A stretch of DNA of 64,000 bases from assembly GCF_014697025.1 (NCBI RefSeq), contig NZ_JACJRC010000020.1:1-64000 (forward strand). The letters are read 5' to 3'. Shown piece by piece: positions 8,305 to 17,408 of this stretch. Every line of letters begins with the position of its first letter. Position 1 is the first letter of the stretch. The translations under genes were made by a program, and so were the position numbers. Below the pieces are notes generated by a model. The model was not told the origin of the DNA and did not search any database. It worked only from the letters and a program-made list of their open reading frames with translations. This stretch comes from Alkalinema sp. FACHB-956 (GTDB lineage Bacteria; Cyanobacteriota; Cyanobacteriia; Leptolyngbyales; Leptolyngbyaceae).

Positions 8305-10077
8305 ATGTTTGATGCTGATTTGCCTTCATCCAAGGATAATGTGTCTAAGGATATCGTGTCCAAAGATGACGTGTCCGAGGATAATCGTCCGTTGATTGGT
8401 CAGTTGGCTGATCAGCAGGTAACGGGTTCTACTAGGTTCCGTCAGTCCATGATTCAACAGTCTATGATTCAACCAATCGGCCTGTATGCCCTGTCTGGAT
8501 TGGCGGTGGAGGGCGATCGGCTATTGGCGGTCGATCGGGTGCGCGGTTATCTGGTACAGGTCGATCCCCGCAACGACAATACGACCATTTTGAATCCCCA
8601 CCACGCCCAGGAATGGATCAATACAGCGGGTTTGGCGATTGCTTCGGGAGTGGCTTGGTTTGGTAAACGGCGGTGGGTTGTGCAGTGCGATTTGCAGACC
8701 TTCAAGCAGACGGGTTGGGTTGAGCTGCCCTACGATGTCGATGGGGTGGCGGTTTGGGATGGCCTCGTTTACGTCACCTGCCAAAAATCGGGATATATCC
8801 ATGTTTTTGATGAAACAACCCAGCAGTTGTTAACAAAATTTGCCCAACCCGGTATTGGGGTCGCCAATCTGGTGGCGACGGCGGATGCGCTGTGGGTCTG
8901 CGATCGGGAGGAGCAAACGGTGTTTTGCCTCGATCGGGCCACGGGGGAATTGCGCTGGAGTGCTTTGACACCCTATAAATCGCCTACAGCGATCGCCCTC
9001 TACCCTGCGGATCCGGATCCGATTTGTTACGTGGCCTACGTCGAGGAAGAACCCTACGTGCGGGATGATCCCAACGCGCGTTTTCCCTATCAACTGACCT
9101 TTCGCGATCGCACTTGGATTCATGCCTTGCAAGTGGCCCACAATTGGCAGGACCATTACACCCTCTCCAATGGCTACTTGGTAGAACTGTCCTATGTCGA
9201 AGAGTTGCAGCCGTTGGATGCGTTAACGCTGAATCAAGTGGAGTGGCGGATTGCCTTACCCTCGGAAACGGTGCGGCAACGGGTACGCCAAGTGGAACCG
9301 ATCGGCCATCCCTTTACGATCGAAGAGGTGGATGGACAAAAATTTGCGGTGTTCAAGTTTGACCAACTCCAGCCCTATCAAAATGGTTTGCTGGGGTGGA
9401 AGGCATTGGTGGAACTCTACAGTTTCAAGTCCTACCTCACGCCCGATGATGTAGAAATTCACACTAGGAAACGTATTCCGAAAGCACTAAAGGAACAGTA
9501 TTTAGTAGACAACGATGAATTAGCGATGGATACGCCGACGATTCAGCAAGCAGCTCAGGAAGCAGTCGGAACGGAAACGAATATTTTACGCAAGATGCTA
9601 AAAATTCGGAATTATGTTTACGATCGTTTAAGCTATGGCATTCAACCAAAAATTGATACGCCGGATATTGCTTTAGATCGAGGAATTGCGTCCTGTGGGG
9701 AATACGTGGGTGTCCTGCTGGCCTTAGCACGGCTGAATGGTATTGCCTGTCGCACGGTGGGACGGTATAAATGTCCCCCCCATCCCGATCGCCGCAACCT
9801 TCCCCTAGAGCCAGATTTTAACCATGTGTGGTTGGAATTTTATGTGCCCGGTGTGGGTTGGTTACCCATGGAATCCAACGTGGATGATGTCATCGATCGG
9901 GGACCCTATCCAACGCGCTTTTTTATGGGGTTAGCGTGGTACCATGCTGAGCTGGGGAAAGGGGTACGATTTGAGAAAATGACCGCTGAGAATTTACCCG
10001 AGAATTTTGCTTTAGGTGATTTAGCGTTGAACCACATTCGGTTTACGATTATCGATGAACTATCACCCACAGCATAA
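8305..10077 (+). CDS. Transglutaminase-like protein with N-terminal propeller-like region
   Basis: The product has two parts. Residues about 55-290 contain repeated strands with GLAVEGDRLLAVDRVRG, VDGVAVWDGLVYVTC and ANLVATADALWVCDRE, which look like beta-propeller blades. The C-terminal part (about 400-560) is a transglutaminase/cysteine-protease fold with the catalytic Cys in GIASCGEYVGVLLALARL and the His in FNHVWLEFYV, followed by an acidic residue in PMESNVDD. The first 50 residues come from a 15-bp repeat (DNVSK, DIVSK, DDVSE), so ATG 8464 (537 residues, starting MIQPIGLYALSGLA) is a credible alternative start; no ribosome site decides between them. It ends 20 bp before the isoaspartyl peptidase gene, so the two are almost certainly co-transcribed. 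Substrate unknown; a role in peptide processing is inferred from the neighbour only. Confidence 0.85.
   Translation: MFDADLPSSKDNVSKDIVSKDDVSEDNRPLIGQLADQQVTGSTRFRQSMIQQSMIQPIGLYALSGLAVEGDRLLAVDRVRGYLVQVDPRNDNTTILNPHHAQEWINTAGLAIASGVAWFGKRRWVVQCDLQTFKQTGWVELPYDVDGVAVWDGLVYVTCQKSGYIHVFDETTQQLLTKFAQPGIGVANLVATADALWVCDREEQTVFCLDRATGELRWSALTPYKSPTAIALYPADPDPICYVAYVEEEPYVRDDPNARFPYQLTFRDRTWIHALQVAHNWQDHYTLSNGYLVELSYVEELQPLDALTLNQVEWRIALPSETVRQRVRQVEPIGHPFTIEEVDGQKFAVFKFDQLQPYQNGLLGWKALVELYSFKSYLTPDDVEIHTRKRIPKALKEQYLVDNDELAMDTPTIQQAAQEAVGTETNILRKMLKIRNYVYDRLSYGIQPKIDTPDIALDRGIASCGEYVGVLLALARLNGIACRTVGRYKCPPHPDRRNLPLEPDFNHVWLEFYVPGVGWLPMESNVDDVIDRGPYPTRFFMGLAWYHAELGKGVRFEKMTAENLPENFALGDLALNHIRFTIIDELSPTA
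8335..8387 (+). repeat. In-frame 15-bp tandem repeat, about 3.5 copies
   Basis: The units GATAATGTGTCTAAG, GATATCGTGTCCAAA and GATGACGTGTCCGAG, then GATAATCG, form the N-terminal part of the longest reading frame of the transglutaminase-like gene. Confidence 0.8.
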
Positions 10078-10097
10078 ACGGAAGGATTCATTTAGCG

Positions 10098-11021
10098 ATG
10101 ACGAATGGTTATTCATTAATGATTCACGGCGGCGCAGGGGCGTTGGAGGATCTGAAATACGAAGCGACAGAAGCGGAGTTTCGTAGCAGTGTTTTAGAGA
10201 TTTTAGGAGCGGGGCGATCACGGCTGGCACGGGGCGATCGGGCGTTGGATGTGGTGGAATATTGCGTCACGCTCCTGGAAGATAATCCCCTCTACAACGC
10301 GGGGCGAGGATCGGTTTTAAATGCCCAAGGCCAAGTGGAAATGGATGCGGCCTTGATGGATGGCCAGGATTTGAAAGCGGGGGGCGTGACCTGTGTAAAA
10401 GGGGTGAAGAATCCGATCGCCCTGGCGCGGCAGGTTTTGGAACAGGGGGATCATGTCTTGCTGGCCGCTGAGGGGGCGTTAGAGTTTGCCAAGGCACGGC
10501 AGGTGGAACTGTGCGAGGATGCCTATTTCATTACAGCGGCTCGGGTGCAGCAGTTGCAGGAGGCGCAGGCAGCGGGACGGATGACCCTAGACCACGAACG
10601 GATTAAACAGAAGCTGGGCACCGTGGGGGCTGTGGCGCGGGACTTGTCGGGAAATTTGGCGGCGGCAACCTCCACGGGCGGTCTGGTGAATAAACGCTGG
10701 GGCCGGGTGGGGGATACCCCGATCGTGGGGGCGGGGGTGTTTGCGGAGAATGGAACCTGTGCGGTGTCGGCAACGGGCTATGGGGAGCAGTTTTTACGAA
10801 CGGTGTTTGCTAAGACGATCGCCGGTTATGTGCAGTTTAAGGGTATGGATGCGGCGGCGGCGGCCCAGGCGGGGATTGATGAGCTGGTGCGGAAGGTGAA
10901 TGGGGATGGGGGCGCGATCGTGATTGATGCCGCAGGGCGTTGTGGCGCGGCGCAGTCCACTTCCGGATTGATTCACGGCTGGATTGAGTTAGGGGGAGAG
11001 GCCGTGTGTAAGTTGGGGTAA
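10098..11021 (+). CDS. iaaA: Isoaspartyl peptidase / L-asparaginase (Ntn hydrolase)
   Basis: A plant-type asparaginase (family T2) that matures by self-cleavage and hydrolyses beta-aspartyl dipeptides, in cyanobacteria including the beta-Asp-Arg released by cyanophycinase. The 307-residue product has the N-terminal HGGAG motif, the central GTVGAVARD site where Thr175 becomes the N-terminal nucleophile after cleavage, then ATSTGGLVNKRWGRVGDTPIVGAG and the C-terminal SATGYGEQFLR, all as in the family. It follows the transglutaminase-like gene by 20 bp, with GGAAGGA upstream of its ATG. Lying within 8 kb of cphA, cphB and argZ, it completes the cyanophycin degradation route. Confidence 0.93.
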   Translation: MTNGYSLMIHGGAGALEDLKYEATEAEFRSSVLEILGAGRSRLARGDRALDVVEYCVTLLEDNPLYNAGRGSVLNAQGQVEMDAALMDGQDLKAGGVTCVKGVKNPIALARQVLEQGDHVLLAAEGALEFAKARQVELCEDAYFITAARVQQLQEAQAAGRMTLDHERIKQKLGTVGAVARDLSGNLAAATSTGGLVNKRWGRVGDTPIVGAGVFAENGTCAVSATGYGEQFLRTVFAKTIAGYVQFKGMDAAAAAQAGIDELVRKVNGDGGAIVIDAAGRCGAAQSTSGLIHGWIELGGEAVCKLG

Positions 11022-11238
11022 TGGGTCAGTTGAGGGAATGAGATCGAGCATGGGATTATGAATGTCCGTTACAACGGCAACGGCAATTCTAACTGTGCTT
11101 AAGAATTACGTCAATTTAGACCTGTTGATCAGAATTCATGCCAGGATTAAAACACAATGAGCTAATGGTTTAGCGTCATGACGATCGGGCTCGCGATCGG
11201 GCTATAAAAGTTGGCCTAGGGCAAGGAGGGGCAAGGCT

Positions 11239-11664
11239 ATGCCACGGACAGTGCGGATGAGTTCTGTTGTCAAGCATCTGGTGAAGCCTCTCCTGGGGTT
11301 GGGTCTGACGATCGGGGTGGGGATGTTGGGGGTTGTGGGCACTGTGAGCAATGCGGAGGCATCCCAGGAGTTAAGAGGTGCCAAAATTAGTTCATTGCGT
11401 TGTTTCCCAAATACCAATACCTGCACACTGACGATTAATAAAGATCATCAAACTGCGCCAGGGACTAGAGCCTGTGTCAAGCGCACCTTTGCCTGGAATA
11501 AGAAATCTAGCCCCATTGTGTTAGATCGGGTCAATGTAGCCTACTATCGGCGGAGATCGGTCAAGCTACGATATTCCGATAGACAGTGCTATGACGCACG
11601 GCGCGATGGCGGTCGGATCTATGGCAAGTTTTACATGCTGTTAGAAGATCTTTGGCTGCAATAG
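11239..11664 (+). CDS. Secreted small protein, unknown function
   Basis: A 141-residue protein with a clear signal peptide: basic start, hydrophobic core (GLGLTIGVGMLGVVGTV) and probable cleavage after AEA near residue 40. The mature part is basic, with four cysteines that could form two disulfides (RCF, TCT, ACVK, QCYD). AGGAGG lies 9 nt before ATG 11239, which supports this start. The last 34 bp overlap the 3' end of the convergent nSTAND gene. I do not recognise the family. Confidence 0.75.
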   Translation: MPRTVRMSSVVKHLVKPLLGLGLTIGVGMLGVVGTVSNAEASQELRGAKISSLRCFPNTNTCTLTINKDHQTAPGTRACVKRTFAWNKKSSPIVLDRVNVAYYRRRSVKLRYSDRQCYDARRDGGRIYGKFYMLLEDLWLQ

Positions 11665-14600
11665 GAACGATCTTGGGCGGCTGGGGGGTGGCTCTGGAGG
11701 TAGGGTTGGAGCCATTGGCAGCCTTGGGCCAGCAGGGCGGGCAGATCCGTGGGCACTAGGCTGACAACGCCGTCCGGGGTGGCGAGGGCGATTTGCTGGC
11801 CGTTGGGGCTGAAGGCGAAGCTGCTAATGCCGGAGAGCGTGGTTTGCAGATTCCCCTGAAGATCCCAGAACTGGAGGGTGTCTTTGGACAAGGTGGCGAT
11901 TTGTTGCCCGTTGGGGCTGAAACTAACGCTACTGATGGCATCTCGCCCTTGCAGGATGGCCAGCAGTTGGCCTTCAGTGTTCCAGAGGCGAGTTGTGGCA
12001 TCGTCGGACGCGGTGGCAATGATCTTTCCATCGGGGCTGAAACGGATGCTGGTGACGACATCCCGATGCCCTTGCAGGATTGTTAGCAATTTGCCTTGGG
12101 AATCCCAGAGGCGAACGGTTTTGTCGTCGGATGCGGTGGCGATCGTTTGGCCATCGGGACTAAAACTTACTTGATTCACCTTATCCCTGTGGCTCAGGAG
12201 GGTGGCCAAGGGTTTGCCCTCGATGTCCCAAAGCCGCACAGCATTGTCATCAGAAGTGGTGGCGATCGTGTGGCCATCGGGACTGACATAGATGCCATTG
12301 ACCCCATCAATGATTGAAAGACGTTTGAGAGGTGTACCTTGCTGATTCCAGAATTGCATTGTTCCATCTACATTTTTCGTGATGATAAGTTGATCAGTCT
12401 TCTTTGGAGAACTTTGCGGAAGGCTGAGGCTAGCAAAATTATTCACAGACAGACTCATCACCGGATTGGGATTGGCTGAATCTGGCTGATTGAGCGGTAC
12501 GATCGACGACTTCTGCTGGGGCTTCCAAAGTTGGACAAGGCCGTTATCTGCCACCATGCCGACCTGCTGGCCATCGGGGCTAAACCACAGGGACGAAACC
12601 GAGCCGTCTAACTGGATCTGGGAACTTGCTGCCCGGATTCCCAAGGCCCACAGTTGCAGGGTATTCTGATCCGCTAGTATGGCGAGTTGTCGCCCATCGG
12701 GACTGATGCCTAGGAAGGTGCTGTTGGGTGTTGGGGGGATTGGGGTAAGGCTTTGTTGTTTTTTGGGATCCCAGAGTTGAATTTTGCCATCCGTACTGAC
12801 GATCGCGAGGGTGTTTCCCTGGGGGCTGAAGTGCAGACTGAGGGCAGAATTGAACCCTGATAACTGGGCGGGGGGCTTTTGGGTCTGCCAGTTCCAGAGC
12901 TGTAAAAAGCCATCGGTTGTGATTGCAGCCAAGGTTTTGCCATCCGGACTTAGATCAAGACTTGCGATTGGGTGAGAAGTTTTGACTTTAGCGAGGGCTT
13001 GCCCCGTTTGGCTGTTCCAGACCTGCACGGTGCCCGCTCCGGTCGCGGTGGCCAAGATTTTGCCGTCTGGGCTGAGGGCAAAGTCCAAAAAATCCTTCAC
13101 CGATGGAAGTGTAGTGAGTTTACGATCGGTTTTCCAATCCCACACCTCGACTCGGAAGGGCTTAGAAATATCCGGATTGCTCATCAACAGGGCGATCGTG
13201 CTTCCCTGGGCGCTAAAGCGAAAATTAGCGGGGGATTGCTGGGAAATCTTCGGCAGAGGAGACATTTGCCCCGTTTGCCAGTTTCCCCGCTGCACTGTGC
13301 CATTGTCTAACATCACAACTAGATCTAGCCCATCTATATACAGATCCAAAATTTTGCCTTTGACCGCAAATTGGTTGAGTGGTTTGCCCGTTTGGATCTC
13401 ACGGATGGCGATCGTGCCATCAGAAAAGGCCAGGGCCACAATTTTCCAGTCCGAACTGAGATCCAAACTAGTTAACTGGCCAGAGGGGATTTCCAGTTGA
13501 TTTTGCAACTGGATTTGCATCAGCATTTGTTGCAGGGTGGCTGTGGATTGTTGAATGGCCTGATTTTGTTGATTACCCAGTAACCAACGGAATGGACTAT
13601 TTTGCACCCGATGGTTCACCGTTTGCCCAGTTTGTAGCGCCTGTTGTAGACCCTCCAGTTTTTGGCCATTGTTAAATTGCTGAAGTGACTGTTGGGATTG
13701 CTTGATCAATAGATCCACCTTACTTCGATAAGCATCCACCGTTTGCCAGCCGAAGAGAGCAATGATGGCTGTACCCACAAAGGTTCCTAAGATTAACAGT
13801 TGTTTTTTTCTTCGTTGCTTTCGAAGTTGTTCTTGCTCTCTTTTTTCTTTCTCTTTCCGTTCTTGCTCTTGTTTTTCCCGTTCCTTTTTTTCCTGTGCCT
13901 TCCGTTGTTTATCTACGTATTGCATCCGCCATTTTAGGATTGCTGTAGCCAAGACATCGTGGAAAATTTCATAGCGCTCCACATCAGGACGATCGGGCAA
14001 ACAGCCAATCCGACGAATAATCCGTTGCTCCTTCGTCAGTTGATTGAACAAGCGATCGAGATCCCGTGCCTCGCACCCCACCAAATTCGCCAAATCCGCC
14101 GTAGAGTAGGCATACTTCGTCCCCGATGGCGTAACCAAATATTGGAAACTCCGCGCCGCAATGTCCTGTTCCTGCACAGACAAATGCTGCAACGTTTGCG
14201 CCACATGTTCTTGGACAATTCGATCGATCGCGATCGTGACTCTTTCATCCTCATTCTCAATCGTTGGATCGGCAATGCGAGTCAGCCTATCCAGACTTAA
14301 ACCATAGGAATGCTCCTGCACCATCTCATCCCACAGACGAGTCATCACCAGTTGCAAATAAGGCGCAAGAATTTGATTCCCCAGCACCGCTTCCAACTTC
14401 TCCAGCCCCGCACGGCCCTCCCCCCCGCGCCCCACCCGAGGAATCCCCTGCAAAATCGCATCCACCAAATCCGGCGTAATCGTCACCCGCTGATCCGCAT
14501 CCACTTTTTGGTTGTACTGCTCGATCGGCAGCACGATCGCCTCACGGGCCGCATCCCGATCCAAATGCTCAATATGCAAACAAATATCCAGAATATTCGG

Positions 14601-15326
14601 CAGATACCGTCTCAACAAATTCAATTTGGCATAGGCATCTTCCCGCAGCGAAATCAGAAAATTCACCCGCAGATCCGGAGAATTCAACACCTGCGCAATC
14701 TCCGCAATCAATCCCCCCTCCGGTTCCGGAGTCGGATGATATTGGAAATACTCCTCAAACTGATCCAAAATAATAAAAAATCGCCCATCCAGATTCTCCC
14801 CCCCCAACCGGGCCGTCACCGCTTGCAGCATCTCCAGCAACGAAGTTCCCGGCTCCGGCATTTGCATCGGGAAACCACTGGCCTGCATATCAGCAGCAAT
14901 TTGTTGCATCAGACTTTGCAGGGGATCTTGCTGCCAAAAGCGCTCCCCCTGCTGGGACGGAAACAGCACCACTGCCAATTTAGGCAACCCATAATCCTCC
15001 AGATTTTCCTGGGCTTCTTCCCGCAAAGCATGGATTACCCCAGCCTGCAAAACGGAACTCTTACCCACCCCACTTTCGCCATAGAGCACCGTCAACCGCC
15101 ACGCCAACAGATTATTCACAATCCGCTGAATATCCCGCGTGCGACCAAAGAAGATATCAGCATCCTTTTCGGTGTAGGGACGCAAGCCCTTGTAGGGAGT
15201 CTGGTCGGGAATGGGGCTTACAGTGCTCTCGGCAGGGCTGCTGGGGGATGGGGCATAGGTCAGCGGCGGCACCGATTCACCGATCGCTGGGGGCAAAGCT
15301 TGGGGCTTCCTTGAGTCAGATTTCAT
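11631..15326 (-). CDS. nSTAND NTPase with transmembrane segment and WD40 propeller
   Basis: A 1231-residue STAND-type ATPase of the kind used as signal-activated scaffolds or immune sensors. The entry motif PYKGLRPYTEKDADIFFGR precedes Walker A at 82-91 (YGESGVGKSS) and Walker B at 183-193 (FFIILDQFEEY), the pattern of the nSTAND1 group. A helical/winged region follows (about 250-460), then a highly charged coiled coil (about 465-508), one membrane segment (about 508-527) and WD40 repeats from about 600 to 1200. Several blades near the C-terminus are almost copies of each other (SFSPDGQTIATASDD type). Start ATG 15326 has AGGAG 9 nt upstream and lies 21 bp after the PNP-SIR2 stop, so they form an operon. 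A ligand-sensing role is inferred. Confidence 0.9.
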   Translation of the reverse strand: MKSDSRKPQALPPAIGESVPPLTYAPSPSSPAESTVSPIPDQTPYKGLRPYTEKDADIFFGRTRDIQRIVNNLLAWRLTVLYGESGVGKSSVLQAGVIHALREEAQENLEDYGLPKLAVVLFPSQQGERFWQQDPLQSLMQQIAADMQASGFPMQMPEPGTSLLEMLQAVTARLGGENLDGRFFIILDQFEEYFQYHPTPEPEGGLIAEIAQVLNSPDLRVNFLISLREDAYAKLNLLRRYLPNILDICLHIEHLDRDAAREAIVLPIEQYNQKVDADQRVTITPDLVDAILQGIPRVGRGGEGRAGLEKLEAVLGNQILAPYLQLVMTRLWDEMVQEHSYGLSLDRLTRIADPTIENEDERVTIAIDRIVQEHVAQTLQHLSVQEQDIAARSFQYLVTPSGTKYAYSTADLANLVGCEARDLDRLFNQLTKEQRIIRRIGCLPDRPDVERYEIFHDVLATAILKWRMQYVDKQRKAQEKKEREKQEQERKEKEKREQEQLRKQRRKKQLLILGTFVGTAIIALFGWQTVDAYRSKVDLLIKQSQQSLQQFNNGQKLEGLQQALQTGQTVNHRVQNSPFRWLLGNQQNQAIQQSTATLQQMLMQIQLQNQLEIPSGQLTSLDLSSDWKIVALAFSDGTIAIREIQTGKPLNQFAVKGKILDLYIDGLDLVVMLDNGTVQRGNWQTGQMSPLPKISQQSPANFRFSAQGSTIALLMSNPDISKPFRVEVWDWKTDRKLTTLPSVKDFLDFALSPDGKILATATGAGTVQVWNSQTGQALAKVKTSHPIASLDLSPDGKTLAAITTDGFLQLWNWQTQKPPAQLSGFNSALSLHFSPQGNTLAIVSTDGKIQLWDPKKQQSLTPIPPTPNSTFLGISPDGRQLAILADQNTLQLWALGIRAASSQIQLDGSVSSLWFSPDGQQVGMVADNGLVQLWKPQQKSSIVPLNQPDSANPNPVMSLSVNNFASLSLPQSSPKKTDQLIITKNVDGTMQFWNQQGTPLKRLSIIDGVNGIYVSPDGHTIATTSDDNAVRLWDIEGKPLATLLSHRDKVNQVSFSPDGQTIATASDDKTVRLWDSQGKLLTILQGHRDVVTSIRFSPDGKIIATASDDATTRLWNTEGQLLAILQGRDAISSVSFSPNGQQIATLSKDTLQFWDLQGNLQTTLSGISSFAFSPNGQQIALATPDGVVSLVPTDLPALLAQGCQWLQPYLQSHPPAAQDRSYCSQRSSNSM

Positions 15327-15347
15327 GACGGTTCACTCCTGCATCTC

Positions 15348-17294
15348 TCATCGCATCGGTTCCACAACCCTAGGTTTTAACCCTTCCAACTCCTGCTGGA
15401 GGGACGCCACAAACTCCTCTGGAGTGCACGCGATCGACAGCAACTCAACATTTCTCTGGTCTTTCCAAATCTTCTTCTCCAAATCACCGGGATCGGATTG
15501 GTGCACCAACCGCGAGACACTCGGTAGCTTTTGATCAGGCCATAACCAATTCACCAACTGTTGGAGATCGGAGTCATTGGGGCTGTATCCCAGGAACAAA
15601 ATGCCCGCTTCCCCCAGAATTCTTTTTAAGCCCGAGGGCAGATTCTTAATCGGGCTCCCTACTAAGGAATTGAGGTGATCCTCCGTCACCACAAAACGGT
15701 TCTCCTGCGTCCCATACAGCTTCAGGATAATAGGGTAACTAGAATGCTGCTCCCGGATTCCCATCGTGCCACCCGCCCGTCGCAGCGGCAATTGATCATC
15801 ATAGTTTTGAGGATCATCAATAATCTGTGCCGTTTGGGATTGATAGCGCCAATGCTTGTACTTACCCCGATCGGACCCATCGGCGACGTAATAGATAACA
15901 TCGTAGGGCTGCTGCGCTTGGTCAAACGCCTGTTCCAGTAAATTATCGCAATTGGTCGTGACAATCAGTTGATAGGGCAATCCAGGACAACTTCTGGGGT
16001 AATTTTTAGCCAGCATTTGGTGGGGCAGTCCTGCCCAGAAACAATGCACAGGATTGGGACGACGACCACTTTCTAGGGATTCTAAAATTTCATAGAGCTT
16101 GTCGTAAAACGTATCTAAATTGTTAATGAGTTTGTAATATTGCGAGAGATAGCGCAGATTAGTTTTGGCGACTGCTAATCGTTGTTCTAGGTAGACCGGA
16201 CAGTTATCCGCTCTCTCGATTCCCTGGAGCATGGGACATTGCTGGGGTCTTTCATCAGGTAAATAGTGACAAATCTGGCAGGGAACACCAATTAACCGTT
16301 GAATCAGATTCCGTCCAGCGGCATTCTGATTGGGTTCTTGGGGCAGATCGGCCTCAATGGATTCCGTTAAATGGGAAGCAAGCTGAATATAAAAATTTGG
16401 ATTAATCCCAGGCCCTAGGAACGGCACAATATTGCCAAATTTCAATTCATCGATGATGGGTTTGTATTGCCCTGGTGTTGGCATGGCGCGCCGGGGTGGG
16501 TTCCGGGGTTCTAACGGACGATCGAGCAAAAAATGTTTCGTAAAGTCCGCTGCAACCGCCGCCGCATACGCCTGCCAGCGATCGCCCTTACTGGCATCCC
16601 CAAAATCACAAAGAGCCTTAATAACCAAGTGCCGCACTCGATCGAAACTTTGCCAACTGGCTGCACTGAACCCATAGCCCTCCATTTCAATGGCAGCAAT
16701 TTTGCGATCGCTGGCCGTAATCTCATCGCGGACAGCACTATCTGCAATCACTTTTTCCCCCGACGCGATGACCCCGTAGTGAATTTTGGGTTGGGTGGGC
16801 GTGCCATCGGGGCTGAGTAAGTTGGGGGGTAAGCTCCACTCCGGTAGCGCTTGCACATGATTCAACAACGTGGCATCTGCGCGGTACATAATGGGTTCCG
16901 GCTGTTTACCGGTGGGGGTGAGTTTGCCGCGTTCGTAGTAATAGATATCTCGGCCAATCACCACATCGCCCAACTGCTGCTTATCGGGATTGACACCCGC
17001 CGCAATGCCCACCAATAAAATGGCTGCGGGATGCCAGTGGTGCAGAATATCAGAAACGAGAACGGCGGCATCTACCCCAGCCATATCGGGAGATTGGGCC
17101 ACAATCAGGTTGTAAAACTCGCCATGATTGAGATCGATCGACTTGCGCCAGTAAACTCGGGATTCCTTAGAGATTCGATCGCGATCACCGATCTGAAACC
17201 CTGCACAAATGGCTCGCCGCTCAACCTCGATCGCGGTCACAACGACAAAATCAACCGCCACATCCCCTGCAAAATCAGCCTTAAGTTCTCCCAT
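15348..17294 (-). CDS. PNP/MTA-SAH nucleosidase-like domain fused to SIR2-like domain
   Basis: A 648-residue fusion. Residues about 12-255 are a phosphorylase-superfamily nucleosidase domain: ILLVGIAAGV, AIEMEGYG (202-208) and KALCDFGDASKGDRWQAYAA with the expected catalytic Asp230; this version resembles the PNP domains attached to NLR-like proteins. Residues about 283-620 are SIR2-like: VPFLGPGI (290-297, glycine loop), VTTNCDNLLE (445-454) and LFLGYSPNDSDL near 566. At the usual KLHG catalytic histidine the sequence reads KLYG (Tyr527). Four cysteines (339, 342, 353, 365) in an insert could bind zinc. GAGGA precedes ATG 17294. By analogy with PNP and SIR2 immune effectors it could cleave nucleotides such as ATP or NAD; this is inference. 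Confidence 0.88.
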   Translation of the reverse strand: MGELKADFAGDVAVDFVVVTAIEVERRAICAGFQIGDRDRISKESRVYWRKSIDLNHGEFYNLIVAQSPDMAGVDAAVLVSDILHHWHPAAILLVGIAAGVNPDKQQLGDVVIGRDIYYYERGKLTPTGKQPEPIMYRADATLLNHVQALPEWSLPPNLLSPDGTPTQPKIHYGVIASGEKVIADSAVRDEITASDRKIAAIEMEGYGFSAASWQSFDRVRHLVIKALCDFGDASKGDRWQAYAAAVAADFTKHFLLDRPLEPRNPPRRAMPTPGQYKPIIDELKFGNIVPFLGPGINPNFYIQLASHLTESIEADLPQEPNQNAAGRNLIQRLIGVPCQICHYLPDERPQQCPMLQGIERADNCPVYLEQRLAVAKTNLRYLSQYYKLINNLDTFYDKLYEILESLESGRRPNPVHCFWAGLPHQMLAKNYPRSCPGLPYQLIVTTNCDNLLEQAFDQAQQPYDVIYYVADGSDRGKYKHWRYQSQTAQIIDDPQNYDDQLPLRRAGGTMGIREQHSSYPIILKLYGTQENRFVVTEDHLNSLVGSPIKNLPSGLKRILGEAGILFLGYSPNDSDLQQLVNWLWPDQKLPSVSRLVHQSDPGDLEKKIWKDQRNVELLSIACTPEEFVASLQQELEGLKPRVVEPMR

Positions 17295-17325
17295 CGTTCC
17301 TCTCCCCCGTCTCTGTTCTGGCCTA

Positions 17326-17367
17326 GCCCCTTGTCATCTTTTGCCCCTTGTCATCTTTTGCCCCTTG
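17326..17367. repeat. Tandem repeat, 2.5 x 17 bp, inside the operon
   Basis: GCCCCTTGTCATCTTTT occurs twice in full and once in part, between the four-helix membrane protein gene and the PNP-SIR2 gene. Confidence 0.85.
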
Positions 17368-17408
17368 CAATGATTGGGGATGGGCAACTGAATCTAGCGG
17401 CCCTGAAT

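Noticed and set aside
8104-8395. Two short plus-strand frames before the transglutaminase-like gene
   Set aside because: No ribosome site, unusual composition, and overlap with the 15-bp repeat and the real gene.
14310-15314. 334-codon open frame on the plus strand
   Set aside because: Antisense to the nSTAND ATPase domain; the product is a Gln/His/Arg/Pro-rich shadow without domain features.
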